Positions 21,884-32,788 of a stretch of 64,000 bases of DNA are shown here, in pieces. Source of the DNA: Cantharellus purpuraceus (Eukaryota; Basidiomycota; Agaricomycetes; Cantharellales; Hydnaceae); contig JALBUN010000005.1 in NCBI GenBank assembly GCA_025174535.1, forward strand, positions 930,001 through 994,000, written 5' to 3'. A model generated the notes under the pieces. The model had not been told where the DNA came from, made no database searches, and saw only the letters and a list, made by a program, of their open reading frames with translations. Each line of letters starts with the position of its first letter. Positions within the stretch are counted from its first letter, which is position 1. A program made the translations under genes and the position numbers.

Positions 21884-22130
21884 TGTATGGGAACTGGTTT
21901 TCCTCAAATAACATCTTGTTTCCTGTCCCGAATCTATGTATTTTTGCTTCATGGCCTTAAAATATCAGCAAATACCTGCTGCTTTCTATTGATTTAGGGT
22001 CATCCAAATATTCTCTATTTTTTCATATTTTTTCGGGAATTTTCCATGCAGAAATGAGTCCACAACCTTGTTGTTCTGCTGGGCAAAGTTTTGGGACCCA
22101 CACGGACCCACAAACCTTTGCAGATGTTAG
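21884..22130 (+). mobile_element. family C LTR, left fragment
   Basis: It starts TGTATGGGAACTGG inside family B gag and follows the sequence seen inverted at 59890-60123 (AAAATATCAGC, TTTTCGGGAATTTTCCATGCAG, GGACCCACAAACCTTTGCAGATG). It stops near 22130 where family D begins. Confidence 0.7.
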
Positions 22131-23394
22131 CAGTCTGTGGTTGGATGATGGTCCAGATGGTTGATTGTGCTCTGTGACTGGATGACAATGGGGAGCCCAG
22201 TTGGGAGGTACACAAAAGCTGGTTTCAGAAGATGTAACCTCTCAGTGGCAGAGGGAAATCTGATTTTGAACCAAGGTGCTTTACCTCAGTGTAGAGCTGA
22301 TGGATTGTGATGTAGAGCATAGAGCGTAGACTTAGAGCGTTGACTTTGACTTTAAAGTGTTGGCTGAAAACTTGTTGATTGATCCCAAAGGCAAAAACTA
22401 GTGCCCTTTTATATACAAATCCCCAGGGCACAATGACACAATATGAGGAGCAAATGATGCGATATGATGCAAGATATGCTGATCAAGCCAGCTGACAAAG
22501 TGTGTGAAGTTGAACTACTAATGGGGAAATCATGGAGAAATGAAGCAACAGATAGGGGTAATCTTTGTAAGAATAGGAGGTGATGAGTAATAAAAGAACC
22601 AAAAATAGAACAAGGATGAGTAAGTCATGTATGAATGAATTAAAAGATGAAACAGGGGTGGGTCCTATAAAAGAACAATAGAAACATCCACCAATACCAT
22701 CTTCCCTATGGCTCTGAAGGTAAATCGACCCTGAGTCACATGAGGACTTCAGTCAGCATCCACAACAAATACTCCTTATTGTCTTAGTGATCTGTCTCCA
22801 TATGGTATCCCATTCCAAGGGTATTTGGTCCCTTTGCCTGACATGATGTAACCTGAGTTGGATTGAAGTGGGAGGATAGGTCGGCGATGGTGACTGAAAT
22901 TCTACCTCACATTCAACTCTTCTATCCATGTTACAATATAGAGGTGAAATGCCAAGGAATGTATATGGTTCAACAGAATTGTGAAAGAATATAGGATTGC
23001 CAATGGCATAAGAGAGACATGGTGGGGATCTTGGACGTTGAAAGAGTTTTGGAAGTATTTTGACACGTGGAGGTGGCTTAACATGCCCATGGAGCTTGGC
23101 GTATTTTTGATAGTCCTCTGTGTCCAGAGACCAGTGTGATGTATTATTAGAAGAGATGTTGGAGAGGGGAATAGAATTGGAAGCCATGTGAATGATGATG
23201 AAAGGATTGGTGTGAATAGAAGGCTGATAATGATCAATGGTGATGAAACATGAGTGATGATTGATGGCTAGAATTAGACACTGAGGTGGAGAGGGAGTTG
23301 CAGCGCTATTTAAAAGTTTGATATGAAAAGATGCTGGCGGAGTTGGACTGTCAGAGTGGTTTGATATATGTCCTCAATGCGTCCTGGCTCATCA
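22131..23394 (-). mobile_element. family D LTR, copy D2
   Basis: Matches 32930-34196 (copy D1) along its length. It ends GGCTCATCA on the plus strand, where D1 ends GGCTCGTCA. The left end is truncated at the junction with the C fragment. Nearly all differences from D1 are CG in D1 versus TG or CA here. Read on the minus strand it has an ORF (22753-23187) and then a TATA box TATATAAAAGG near 22412. Confidence 0.8.
22753..23187 (-). CDS. LTR-encoded 144-aa protein, copy D2
   Basis: An open frame that I do not recognise. It starts MASNSIPLSNIS, has a Pro/Arg-rich middle (HGHVKPPPRVKILPKLFQRP) and ends TIRSICCGC. It differs from the D1 copy (33556-33990) at about 14 of 144 positions by my count, several of them Arg to Cys, His, Gln or Trp, as CpG decay would give. 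No signal peptide or membrane segment is evident. Being inside a repeat LTR, upstream of its TATA box, it may be an accessory protein or the remnant of a captured sequence. The frame stayed open in both copies. Confidence 0.4.
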   Translation of the reverse strand: MASNSIPLSNISSNNTSHWSLDTEDYQKYAKLHGHVKPPPRVKILPKLFQRPRSPPCLSYAIGNPIFFHNSVEPYTFLGISPLYCNMDRRVECEVEFQSPSPTYPPTSIQLRLHHVRQRDQIPLEWDTIWRQITKTIRSICCGC

Positions 23395-23848
23395 CCACTC
23401 TGTGCTGCGTGATTCCCTAGTAGAAGTATTGCTACTTCTACTGAGTTGCTCACTTATATGAGCGACTGGGGGGGTTGGTATACATCTGTACATCAGCAAC
23501 AGCCGGTTTTCTAGTATTGACTAGAAAACTTCAATAATGAGGAAGAATCAATTGATTCTTCCTTTGGAAGTTCAAAAAAGTGTTAATGGATGTCTTAGTT
23601 CACACTGTTGCACAGAACTTAACCAAGTGTATTGGTTGGGCAATGTGTTGTACAGTGTGGTAGTGTCTAAGTTCTGTCTACTATAAGTGGACCCACATGT
23701 GTACTGGGTCCACTGGCTTACATAATAACTATACATATACACCCTATGGGTGCATATATCTACCAACAGGACAGCATTCCTTAAGGGAATACTGCATATA
23801 TTAATTGTACTTATATGTTATAGTAAGTAAGTACCTTGGGTACTTACA
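23395..23848 (-). mobile_element. family B 5' LTR and leader, inverted
   Basis: The LTR is 23581-23848 (plus-strand ends TGTTAATGG and GGTACTTACA). Going left it continues with the B leader (GAAGAATCAATTGATTC) and the start of gag DNA, with an internal deletion, to the D2 border. This mirrors 7370-8870. Confidence 0.75.
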
Positions 23849-25047
23849 GTTCCTGAGCAAGGATAAGATTGATCTATACTCAATGAGTATGGATTGCCTT
23901 GGTCACCTAATAGATGACCAAGGTGTGCATGCAGACACTGACAAAATGCAGTGAATATGAGAGTGAAGATGACCTAGGTTGTACCACAAAGTCCAACGTT
24001 TCCTTGGACTTGTGCAGTATCTGGCACACTACATGCCAGACATAACTGCATACACAACCCTTTATCAGGTTGTGCTCATAATAATTGTCCATTCTTATGG
24101 ACACCGCTGCTGGAGAAATGCTTTGAAAGCATCAAGCTCCTAGCATGTAGGGCCCCAATATTGAAGCCCATTGATGTGAATAACTCCAATACTATTTGGG
24201 TTATTACTGACAGCTCCAAAACTGGAGTCAGAGCCATCTATGGACAAGGAAAAGATTGGCAGACCTGTTGGCCTGCTGGATTCCTATCCAAGAAATTTAG
24301 TGCTGCACAACAGCACTATAAGACTCACGAGCAAGGGACTATAGCCATGCTCAAAGCCCTAATGAAATGGGAAGATAAGCTACTAGGACAAAAGTTTGTC
24401 CTAGTAACCAACCACAAGGGTCTCAAATACTTTGAGACCCAAAAGAACCTGTCTCCTAGACAGATTAGGTGGTGGGAGTTCCTATCCCATTTCAACTTTA
24501 CTACCCTGCATATAGACAGGGTAGAGAACAAAGTAGCAGACTGTCTGTTGCACTACTATGCTGATGACTCCCAACAGAGAGTCATCCCAACTACATCTAC
24601 ATGAGCGCAGATGTATGTCTTGATCTTGAAGGAGAACTGCTCCCTATGGAATGGTTCATTGAGATCAGGACAGCAGCAGTCACCCAAAGGTGACTGCTTG
24701 AGAAAAAAGAGAACAGAGTGCTGGAAGCTGAAGCACTCAATGTTCAAACAGAATCATTGAATGATGATTCTAATTCCTCTAAAGAAATAGAGGACATTGG
24801 AGTGATGTCATCAGATGATGATGGAACACCATTGTGATCCCATGTCAAGCATGGGATCAACCTCATGCAGATTGTACAAGGCACATATAGAAAGGATACT
24901 GTCCTTTCTAAGGTGCTGGAAGCACCTAAAGAGCACACATGATTCAGCATGCATGATGGTCTAATATGGACCAAATATATACAAATGCGATGTTGTCTGT
25001 ATACTCTGTTCAGTGTTTCTGAAGGGGAGGAGGCTGGGAGATAATAA
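23849..25047 (+). pseudogene. family B pol: RT end, RNase H, linker
   Basis: Plus strand. 23849-24160 matches the end of a reverse transcriptase (SMDCLGHLIDDQGVHAD, then RFLGLVQYLAHYMPDI) with stops. 24161-24604 is an open RNase H: ITDSSKTGVRAIYGQG (catalytic D), FSAAQQHYKTHEQGTIAML (E), LVTNHKGLKYFETQ (here N in place of the usual D of TDHK), VENKVADCL. 24605-25047 fits the linker before integrase (SMHDGLIWTK) and has several stops. Integrase is absent, cut by the C LTR fragment. Confidence 0.75.
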
Positions 25048-26033
25048 TCAGACAATCTCACCCTGTAGATTCGTAGTCATGTGAGGCAGATATTACACTC
25101 ATGCCCAAAGCAGGAATATCACTACTTTGAGTGCAATCAAGTACAGTTACACAACTGTAAAAGATCCTTGAACTGGTAATCAACAGTTACTGAGATAGAG
25201 GATGACACTGTATGTCACTCTAGTCACACTGGTGTGCAGAAGATGGGTAGAAGTGGTAGAATATGTTACTATTTCAGAGGCAGAATGGCCTCCTTATATA
25301 TTGTATTTACAGGGGCTGACTAATGGTTCTGGAATATTCTACCTATTAATAGATGGAAACTACTGGAAGGTTGTGGAAGGTGGAAGAAAGGGGTAGAATA
25401 TTCCAAGCCAATCACAGGTTCTGATCACTGGACTAACACTGATCAGGAGCTGAATAATGGTTCTGGAAAGTTCTATCTAATAATAGAGGGAAACAGCTAG
25501 AATGTTATGGAAAGGGGTAGAATATTCCAAGGCAATCACCTGATTTGATCACCCATCAGCTGATTTGATCCCTGAACTAGGCACTGATCAGGCAAAAAGA
25601 AGGGTGTCCACCCTGTTTTCTGCACTGGTTTGGACAGCCATGGATAGCCACATCTCAGGTGATGATCTGCATGGAAAATAGTGCCCTGAGAGGCTGTGGT
25701 TGTGAAGTTAGAGAATATTTACTGATCAGAGACATCTGAGCTTGAATTCAGGCTGAATGCCTGGTCCAAAGGGGGAGAGCCGGCTGTGTGAAGGTTTGTG
25801 GGTGCATATGGGTCCACAACTGTAGCACAGCAGAAATAAATGATTCTGGGGTGAGTTCTGCATGGAATATTCCTGAAAAAAATATGGAAAAATAGAGAAT
25901 ATTTGAATAAGTCCATTCCAGGTACAAGCATCAAATATATGCTGATATTTAGGAATGGAAAAGCAAAGTATAGCACATTGGTGCTGCATAAATAGGATTT
26001 GATAGGGAAAAGGTGGTCCCCATACACCTAGGG
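25048..26033 (-). mobile_element. family C LTR, first two thirds, inverted
   Basis: Plus-strand text runs from AGACAATCTCACCCTG to GTCCCCATACA, the reverse complement of 61829-62809. It includes the LTR promoter with two heat-shock-element-like triplets and a TATA box. The remaining third of the LTR lies at 26332-26786 in the other orientation, separated by a B gag piece. Confidence 0.75.
25294..25473 (-). promoter_or_regulatory. LTR promoter: two HSE triplets and TATA
   Basis: Read on the minus strand, GAAnnTTCnnGAA motifs lie at 25461-25473 and 25327-25339 (plus: TTCTGGAAAGTTC and TTCTGGAATATTC), followed by TATATAAGG near 25294. Both triplets are perfect for the heat-shock factor consensus nTTCnnGAAnnTTCn. 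Confidence 0.55.
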
Positions 26034-26331
26034 CCATCAAGTACACAGTTTCAGCTATTGTACTTAGGCCTTAAAGGCAGGGCCCAGGAATGGTTCTACA
26101 GGAATATAGAACACTACGACAGGGCAGTCTAAGACTGGACCCTGGAAACTGCAATCCAAGGATTGCAGCATAGATTCCTACACACCCTGATGCATCACCA
26201 TACGTCAAATAAATTTGACTCTGTAACACTGGGTCAAAGGACCATTCACAAATTAATGAATGACCTAGATAAGTATGTGGGCCGCATGATAATGCCACTG
26301 GATGCATACATGTACAGGAAGAGGTTTGTAA
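26034..26331 (+). pseudogene. family B gag fragment
   Basis: Encodes the gag core in pieces (FQLLYLGL..GRAQEWF with a deletion, then LMNDLDKYVGRMIMPLDAYMYRKRFVT). A stop interrupts YDRAV(stop)DWTLET. It is cut at both sides by C LTR parts. Confidence 0.7.
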
Positions 26332-26786
26332 CCATAGTCCTGCCATTAGTGCTCTTGTTTAAGTTATTAGTGTGTACTGCCTTTGCAGAGCATTAGAAGC
26401 TTGAACTCGTGTGAAGCAGTTGCTAGACTACTTCACACATTGCTGTTACCCACTTCTGAGTGCCACTGGTTGGACGGTTGGATTCATCCACCTACTTCCT
26501 TTAGCCTCTAAGTGCATTCCCATCTTTTCGGAATATCTGGACCCCTAAGCGTCCGTGAACTCTAGACTCTGGAAGTCTTATTCATTTCTTGCTGCTAAGA
26601 AACGTATTACCTTTCTGCATATAGTCTGCATTGACCAATACAAAGGATTGTAACCAAAGTACAAACGTTAAATTGTTTCTGGAGTTGTGCTGCAGCAGGG
26701 TTTGATATTCTTCTCAGCTGTTCATTCACGGAATTGTGGTGATTTAGAGTTTGCCCTAACACCATAATTTTGCGGGTTCCAAAACA
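26332..26786 (+). mobile_element. family C LTR, last third
   Basis: From TAGTCCTGCCATTAGTGC to the LTR end GGTTCCAAAACA, followed at once by family A gag. It matches 62812-62922 plus 63295-63628. The CpG content is higher than in other C copies. Confidence 0.75.
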
Positions 26787-27330
26787 CCAACGCCAATTTT
26801 ATGTTGGACTCCCATCCCGCATCAAGGACGAGATATCATGCGTCGGTAAGCCAGATACTTTGGTTACCCTTCGCAAGCTCGCCCAATCCATCAACGCCCG
26901 TTATTGGGAACGTCAATCCGAGGTCTCCCATGAAAATTCGGCCAACAACAAATCGGACAAATCATCAGACAAGACCCCAAAGTCCAACAAGGGGTCCAAT
27001 AAGAGGACCACCGCCAACTCAGGCCAGAAGTCAAACACTGGTAACGCTGCCACTTCCGGTTCTGGTCAGAACAACTCTGGCACAGCAATCACTCCAGAGC
27101 TCGCAAGAGTACTCCAGACCTCTCCACCAAGCTGGGGAAGGACGGAAAACTTACCCAGCAGGAACACCAGCACCGCATGGACAACAACCTCTGTCTGTTC
27201 TGCAGAAAGCCTGGCCACCAAGCCAAGCATTGCAACAAGGCAACCTCATCCACAGCAAAGGCAAAGGGCCATGCTGCCAACGCCACGATGGACAAGTCCA
27301 ATGCAAAAGCGATGGACCCAAAAAAATAGT
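26787..27330 (+). pseudogene. chromovirus A2 gag, 3' half
   Basis: RQFYVGLPSRIKDEIS and LRKLAQSINARYWERQSEV match A1 gag. A Ser/Asn/Lys-rich linker follows, then a frameshift near 27085. In the new frame the CCHC knuckle CLFCRKPGHQAKHC is at 27192-27235, and the frame ends at a TAG after the MDPKK stretch near 27329. Confidence 0.78.
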
Positions 27331-27760
27331 AAGCAGTCCTATAGCCTCCGTATGGGCTGAGGGCTGCATTGGTACTCCCCATACGACAAACAAGGTCCGC
27401 CTGAATGCATCCACTCTTTCCCACTCCGACTCCCTTACCCTCCTCATCTACCCCAACTCCATTCCTGATACGGCTATTCAAGCATTCATTGACTCCAGTT
27501 CTACTCATTGTTTCCTCGATTCCTCTTTTTCCAATTTACATAAACTCCATACATACACCATAACTCCAATATCACTCTGATTATATGATGGCACTACTAA
27601 TGCTGTTATTTCATGAGCTATAGATCTGTCTATCCGTTTTTCTGTTGGAGAAATCCAGAACCTTACATTCTATGTTACTCCACTTGACTCCAGCTGTTCT
27701 GTGGTTCTTGGACATAACTGGCTCACCCGCTACAATCCATTGATTGACTGGGCATTGGGC
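27331..27760 (+). pseudogene. chromovirus A2 protease
   Basis: Retropepsin fold region: TAIQAFIDSSSTHCFLDSSF, with the active site DSG changed to DSS (a G-to-A at a CpG of the A1 sequence), then stops at 27578 and 27615, and SCSVVLGHNWLTRYNPLIDW. The catalytic glycine change would be expected to impair the enzyme. The E-type LTR enters directly after DWALG. Confidence 0.78.
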
Positions 27761-28531
27761 TGTTGTTCCAACTGCCAGACGTCTAGCTGCCGGACTTCTG
27801 GGGAGAAGGGAGAGGAGAGGGGGATTAGAGGGGACAGGGGAGGAACAGGAGCATATAGGAGGCTCAGGAGGTTTTGAGGGACAAAGGGGGTAAAGGAGGA
27901 CGGTTACAGGAATGGAATAGGGAACAGGAGAAGCCCCTGTGAGTTCCAGAACTTCTTGGACATTATTTCGCTTTTATTTTCATCATTTCATCATCACCAT
28001 GGACACTTCCCTCCATCATCATCTCATCATCCATCCCATCATTGACTCAGGACATTTACGAATGACTTCATTCATTCATAGGACTTTTTAGTATCATATA
28101 TAAATCACATCTGTAATGCACTTGAATAGACAGAGCAATTATCTCTCACTTATTCTGTCTGTGTGTCTGAATCTATTCGTATCTGGAATATCTCCAGAAC
28201 AAACGCGTATTTCTATTATCTTTTGCATATTCTATTATAATATTGCATATCCAACTCGAATCTCGAATTACGAAGCCATAAAATCACTGGCTATTTTTTT
28301 ATTAAGCATTTACTCTCATTCGAGTCATCTGCTCCTCATCCCTGCTCAAATTGTCAATATCTAGACGAAGACTACACCAAATCCCATCAAACTTCATACG
28401 AGGATACTCCCAAGATATATCCCAAATTCGACTGTGCATACATTGTGTTCCCACCACTGCTCCATTTTCTATTCGACTTCTGCTCGTCACTACACCCCAG
28501 CAAGGCAATTATTTACATTATTCAAATAACA
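27761..28531 (+). mobile_element. solo LTR, family E-like (diverged), copy 4
   Basis: Starts TGTTGTTCCAAC and ends TTCAAATAACA, 771 bp, flanked by TGGGC at 27756-27760 and 28532-28536. Its second half resembles the other E copies (GAATATCTCCAGAAC, TTAAGCATTTACTC, CCCCAGCAAGGC), the first half only in part. It interrupts A2 protease. Confidence 0.85.
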
Positions 28532-28536
28532 TGGGC

Positions 28537-30160
28537 CATATCACATTCCGTTCTCCAGTACAGGCTGTGTCATCCCCGACATCACCAGCAACTTTAGGTG
28601 CAAAACTATCTTCCGCCTCTGTTGACTCTGCTCCAATAGATACTCCGTCTACCCCACTGTTTATATCAATGGTGGATGCTATGGTCTTCGCCAGACTAAG
28701 CAAACTGGATGGTTCTCACACATTCCAGGTTCACTCTCTGATCCAATATTCCTTGCCGCTCGTTCTGCCCGATCAACTCCACTGGACCTATCTATGGTTC
28801 CTAAGGAGTACCATGAGTTCACCAACGTGTTCAGCAAGTCTAAAGCTGACTCCCTAGCAGAACACCAACCATACAATCTCAAGATTGAACTGGATGACAA
28901 CTCCACCCCTCCACTTGGCCCTATCTACTCGCTATCCCAAAAAGAGCTACTGGCTCTCCAAACATTCATAGACGAGAACTTGGCCATGGGCTTCATCTGC
29001 CCATCCCTATCCCCCCATGGAGCTCAGGTCCTATTTGTCCGCAAAAAGGATGGATCACTCCGTCTATGCATTGACTTCCGTGGACTCAACAAGATCACCA
29101 AGAAAGACTGATACCTGATACCCCACACCACAGACCTACTTGAGAGTCCTCGAAAGGCTAAGATCTATTCCAAAATAGATCTCCAACATGCCTACCATCT
29201 AGTCTGCATCTGAGAAGGCAACAAATGGAAAATGACTTTCCGCACACAATATGGATCTTTCAAGTGGTGCGTCATGCCCTTTGGACTAACCAATGCTCTG
29301 GCCGCCTTCCAGAGGTTCATGAATGATACCTTCGCCAACCTCCTTGATGTGACTGTCCTCGTTTACTTAGATGACATTTTGGTATATTTGGACAATGAAG
29401 AAGAACATCGGACACATGTCCGAGAGGTACTCCGACGTCTCTGAAAACATGGCCTCTTTGCCCGCGCTGACAAATGCAAATTCCACTCCAACTCGGTCGA
29501 ATAGCTAGGCTATATCCTCTCCCTGGCAGGATTGACAATGTCTGATGACAAAATCAAAGCTATACAGGAATGGCCAGAACCCCAGAAAGTCAAAGACATA
29601 CAGTCCTTCCTAGGGTTCGCCAACTTTTACCGCCGCTTCATTCACAGCTACTCTGATATCACCATTCCGCTCACCCGACTCACTAGGAAGGGTATCCAAT
29701 GGAATTTCACTGACAAATGTAGACAGAGCTTTGAGACCTTGAAGAAGGCCTTTACTTCCACTCCGATACTGACTCATTGGGTTCCAGATGTTCCTATCCT
29801 ATTAGAGACCGATGCCTCCGACTATGCACTTGCTGCAATCCTGTCCATCATCTCTCCAGACGATGGACAAGTCCATCCGATAGCTTTTCACTCACGTACA
29901 TTTATGCCCCCTGAACTGAACTATGACGTCCATGACAAAGAGCTCCTTGCCATATATGAAGCCTTCTGGATATGGAGACACTACCTTGAAGGCCCCTCCG
30001 ATCCAGTGGACGTCATAACTGACCACAAAAACTTGGAATACTTCTCCACAACAAAACTGCTCACCCGGAGACAGGTCCGATGGTCCAAATACCTATCTCA
30101 GTTCAATCTCATTATCCGTTTCCATCCAGGTTGACTTGGAGCAAAGCCCAACACATTAAC
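28537..30160 (+). pseudogene. chromovirus A2 reverse transcriptase and RNase H
   Basis: Blocks: [17 protein letters not shown] and [17 protein letters not shown] (28794-29108), [32 protein letters not shown] and the catalytic [13 protein letters not shown] (29232-29444), QSFLGFANFYRRFIHSYSD and RNase H LLETDASDYALAAI, DKELLAIYEAFWIWRHYLEG, VDVITDHKNLEYFST (29532-30134). Stops at 29109, about 29212, 29442, 29503 and 30132; most fit CGA to TGA by comparison with conserved Arg positions. Otherwise the RT is near complete. Confidence 0.88.
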
Positions 30161-31480
30161 TAGACAATGGGATGTCTACCCTAAAGAGGGGAATAGCAAC
30201 TATGCCACTGTAAACCCACACAACTTTCGTCCTGTGTTTACTAATGAGCAGCTGGCATCATCCCTACGAGCATCCACCCTCATGACTCCCACCCTCTGAG
30301 CTGTCACCATTATGGACATCAACCAACTCCGCTCCGACATCCACTCATCACTCCGATCCGATCCTGTTGCAGTTAAACACTTGGACAACCCTTCCAATCC
30401 AAAATGGTCACTTGACCCCGAAGGACACCTCTGACACAACAACTGGATATATGTCCCCGACACCAATGGTCTCCAACTCTGAGTTTTGCAGTATTATCAT
30501 GATCACCCAATCTCAGGCCATTTTGGGCAAAATCACACACAAGGATTAATCCGATGAGACTACGTATGGCCAAAAATGTGAGAATACATTCAACACCCTG
30601 CACCATGTGTATGCACTCAAAATCGCAAAGGCACAAACCCTACGGAATGCTTAAGCAACTTCCGGTCCCGGAGCAACTATGGAACTCCATCTCCATGGAT
30701 TTCATAGAGAAGCTCCCCCCATCGCTTGGATACGACACCATACTCATGATTGTCGACAGGTTCACTAAACAGTCACTATTCATTCTGACACATGACACCA
30801 TCACCTCCACCTCACTAGCTAAATTGTTCGTTCTCCAAGTATTCTCTAAACACGGAGTCCCATTGCATGTCACATCCAATCAGGGCTCAGAGTTCGTGTC
30901 CTCCTTCTTCCACACATTAGGAAAGGCTCTCGACATGAAGCTTCATTTCACCTCTGGATACCATCCTGAAGGAGATGGGCAAACGGAACGAATGAATCAG
31001 TCCCTGGAACAATATCTCTGAATCTATTGTAACTATCAACAAGACAACTGGGCTGATCTACTTCCGATCGCAGAGTTTGCCTACAACAATGCTCCGAACG
31101 CAACTACTGGCATCTCTCCATTCTTTGCTAATAAAGGCTATCATCCAAACATCTCCGTCCACCCTGAGAAAGAACTTGCCTCCACCAAAGCCCGCCAATT
31201 CGTAACCAACCTCAATCAACTACACCAACATCTCCGAGAAACCATCTCTGATGCCCAGAAACAATATCAAGTCTCCGCAGACTGATGCCACATTCCAGCT
31301 CTGGACCTGCAAATTGGAGACAAAGTATTCGTTAAGGCTGAACATTTCCGGACCACCCATCCATTGAAGAAACTCTCCGAGAAATACTTAGGTCCTTATG
31401 AGGTCATTGCTCACACAGGCAGCAGGTCCTTTACCCTCTGCCTCCCTGACCACTTCTGAGCAGTTCATCCAGTCTTCCAT
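30161..31480 (+). pseudogene. chromovirus A2 integrase
   Basis: Includes the zinc-binding part near 30590-30640 (TPCTMCMHSK), the catalytic core with D in LMIVDRFTKQSLF and D in VTSNQGSEFVSSFF, and ERMNQSLEQYL (30554-31018), then the C-terminal module GDKVFVKAEHF to LCLPDHF. Stops at 30297, 30433, 30480, 31018, 31283 and 31457 include several CGA to TGA changes, judged against A1 (for example YLRVYCNY). Confidence 0.82.
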
Positions 31481-31774
31481 ATATCAATGCTCGAACCTGC
31501 TACTATGAACGAGATCTCTGGTCGCACGCAACCCCCACCTCCCCTGATCATCATCGAAGGAGACAATGAATATGAGATATCTGAGATCCTGGACTCAAAG
31601 ATCGACTGTTGATACAAGTGCAAGCTCCAGTGCTTAGTCAAATGGACGGGATATGAAGGCACTGATGAAGAGTCCTCATGGATCTCTGCGTCCAAACTTG
31701 ATCATGCATCCGAATCTGTCTCTGACTTTCACTCTGCTTATCCAGACAAACCTGGCCCTCTTATGAATCTTTAA
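31481..31774 (+). pseudogene. chromovirus A2 chromodomain and pol end
   Basis: Encodes YEISEILDSKID, then a stop (TGA, conserved Arg in A1), CKLQCLVKWTGYEGTDEESS and a C-terminal helix to FHSAYPDKPGPLMNL before the TAA near 31772. The aromatic/acidic pattern is that of chromodomains at the end of chromovirus integrases. Confidence 0.8.
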
Positions 31775-32788
31775 GTTTGATTACTAATGCTAATTCTATT
31801 ATTTCACATCATCATTTTATTACAAGTCACAAGGAAAATTACCAGCCTGCCCAAAAAACTCCGAAGGAATATCACTCCACCTCATTTTTCTCCACTCCGA
31901 AATTTATAATCATTTTCATTTTTATTTTTATACATCATGTTTCCTTTTCCCCTTCCCCTTATCTACCTCAGGCTCTGTCTCCAACTCATCATCACTCTCT
32001 ACATCCGACACCCAATCTTTCCCATCCCCCATCGTCCAAAGGGGCCATGAACTTCTGCAACCGATGTAACTCAGCCATCCACCGACCCTCCAGAACCTCC
32101 TTCCGTTTCATCATCTTCACCAAGTCCACTAGCAACCCCTCCATCCGCCAGAGGTGCTCTGACTGCAGGTTAACCAGCCGGATAAGCTGGCCCACGGTAC
32201 TATTGGGCGCAGAGATGTGCCCCATACCTGCACTGGTTGTTGCCCCTTCTGATCTGACACCGCTACCCCCGGCTGCCACAGCACCTGTCTCCGTCCACCG
32301 CTTTTTGGTCAGATGACCTTCTGATTCTTTCTCCACCCCTCCCTGTACCACTAGTCAGGGCTTGATGCTCCGACTCTGGGGATCGAACTTTCCATCAATC
32401 CTACACCCTCCTTCCGACCCTGACAATAATCGCAGGACCAAAGGCGGCGAGTTGGGCCAGTAGGCCACACACACTCCACGCCCGCATCACGACACAAGTC
32501 ACAAGTTATCCTGGGCCCGCCAAATGGCTCCACTGGAGCCAGAGCCTTGGGTGGTCCGCCCCTTCTCGCTGCGGCCTCCAAGTGTTCCCTCTCCTCCTCC
32601 TTGTCCTGCTGTTCTGCTGCTGCCTTCTCCATCTCACGCTTGCGAAGCTGGACCGCTGACCTAGCGACATGCAGCTCCTTCTTGCGGGTTGCCAACACAC
32701 AACTCTCCACCTTGCACCATATGACCCTCTGATCTGCCTCCTGCTTCTCCATATCAGCACTTGGGTATGCCTTCAATGAAAAGACCGC

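Noticed and set aside
31777..32316. 179-aa plus-strand ORF after the chromodomain as extra pol sequence
   Set aside because: It lies after the pol stop and is the antisense of the conserved C-terminal part of the antisense ORF.
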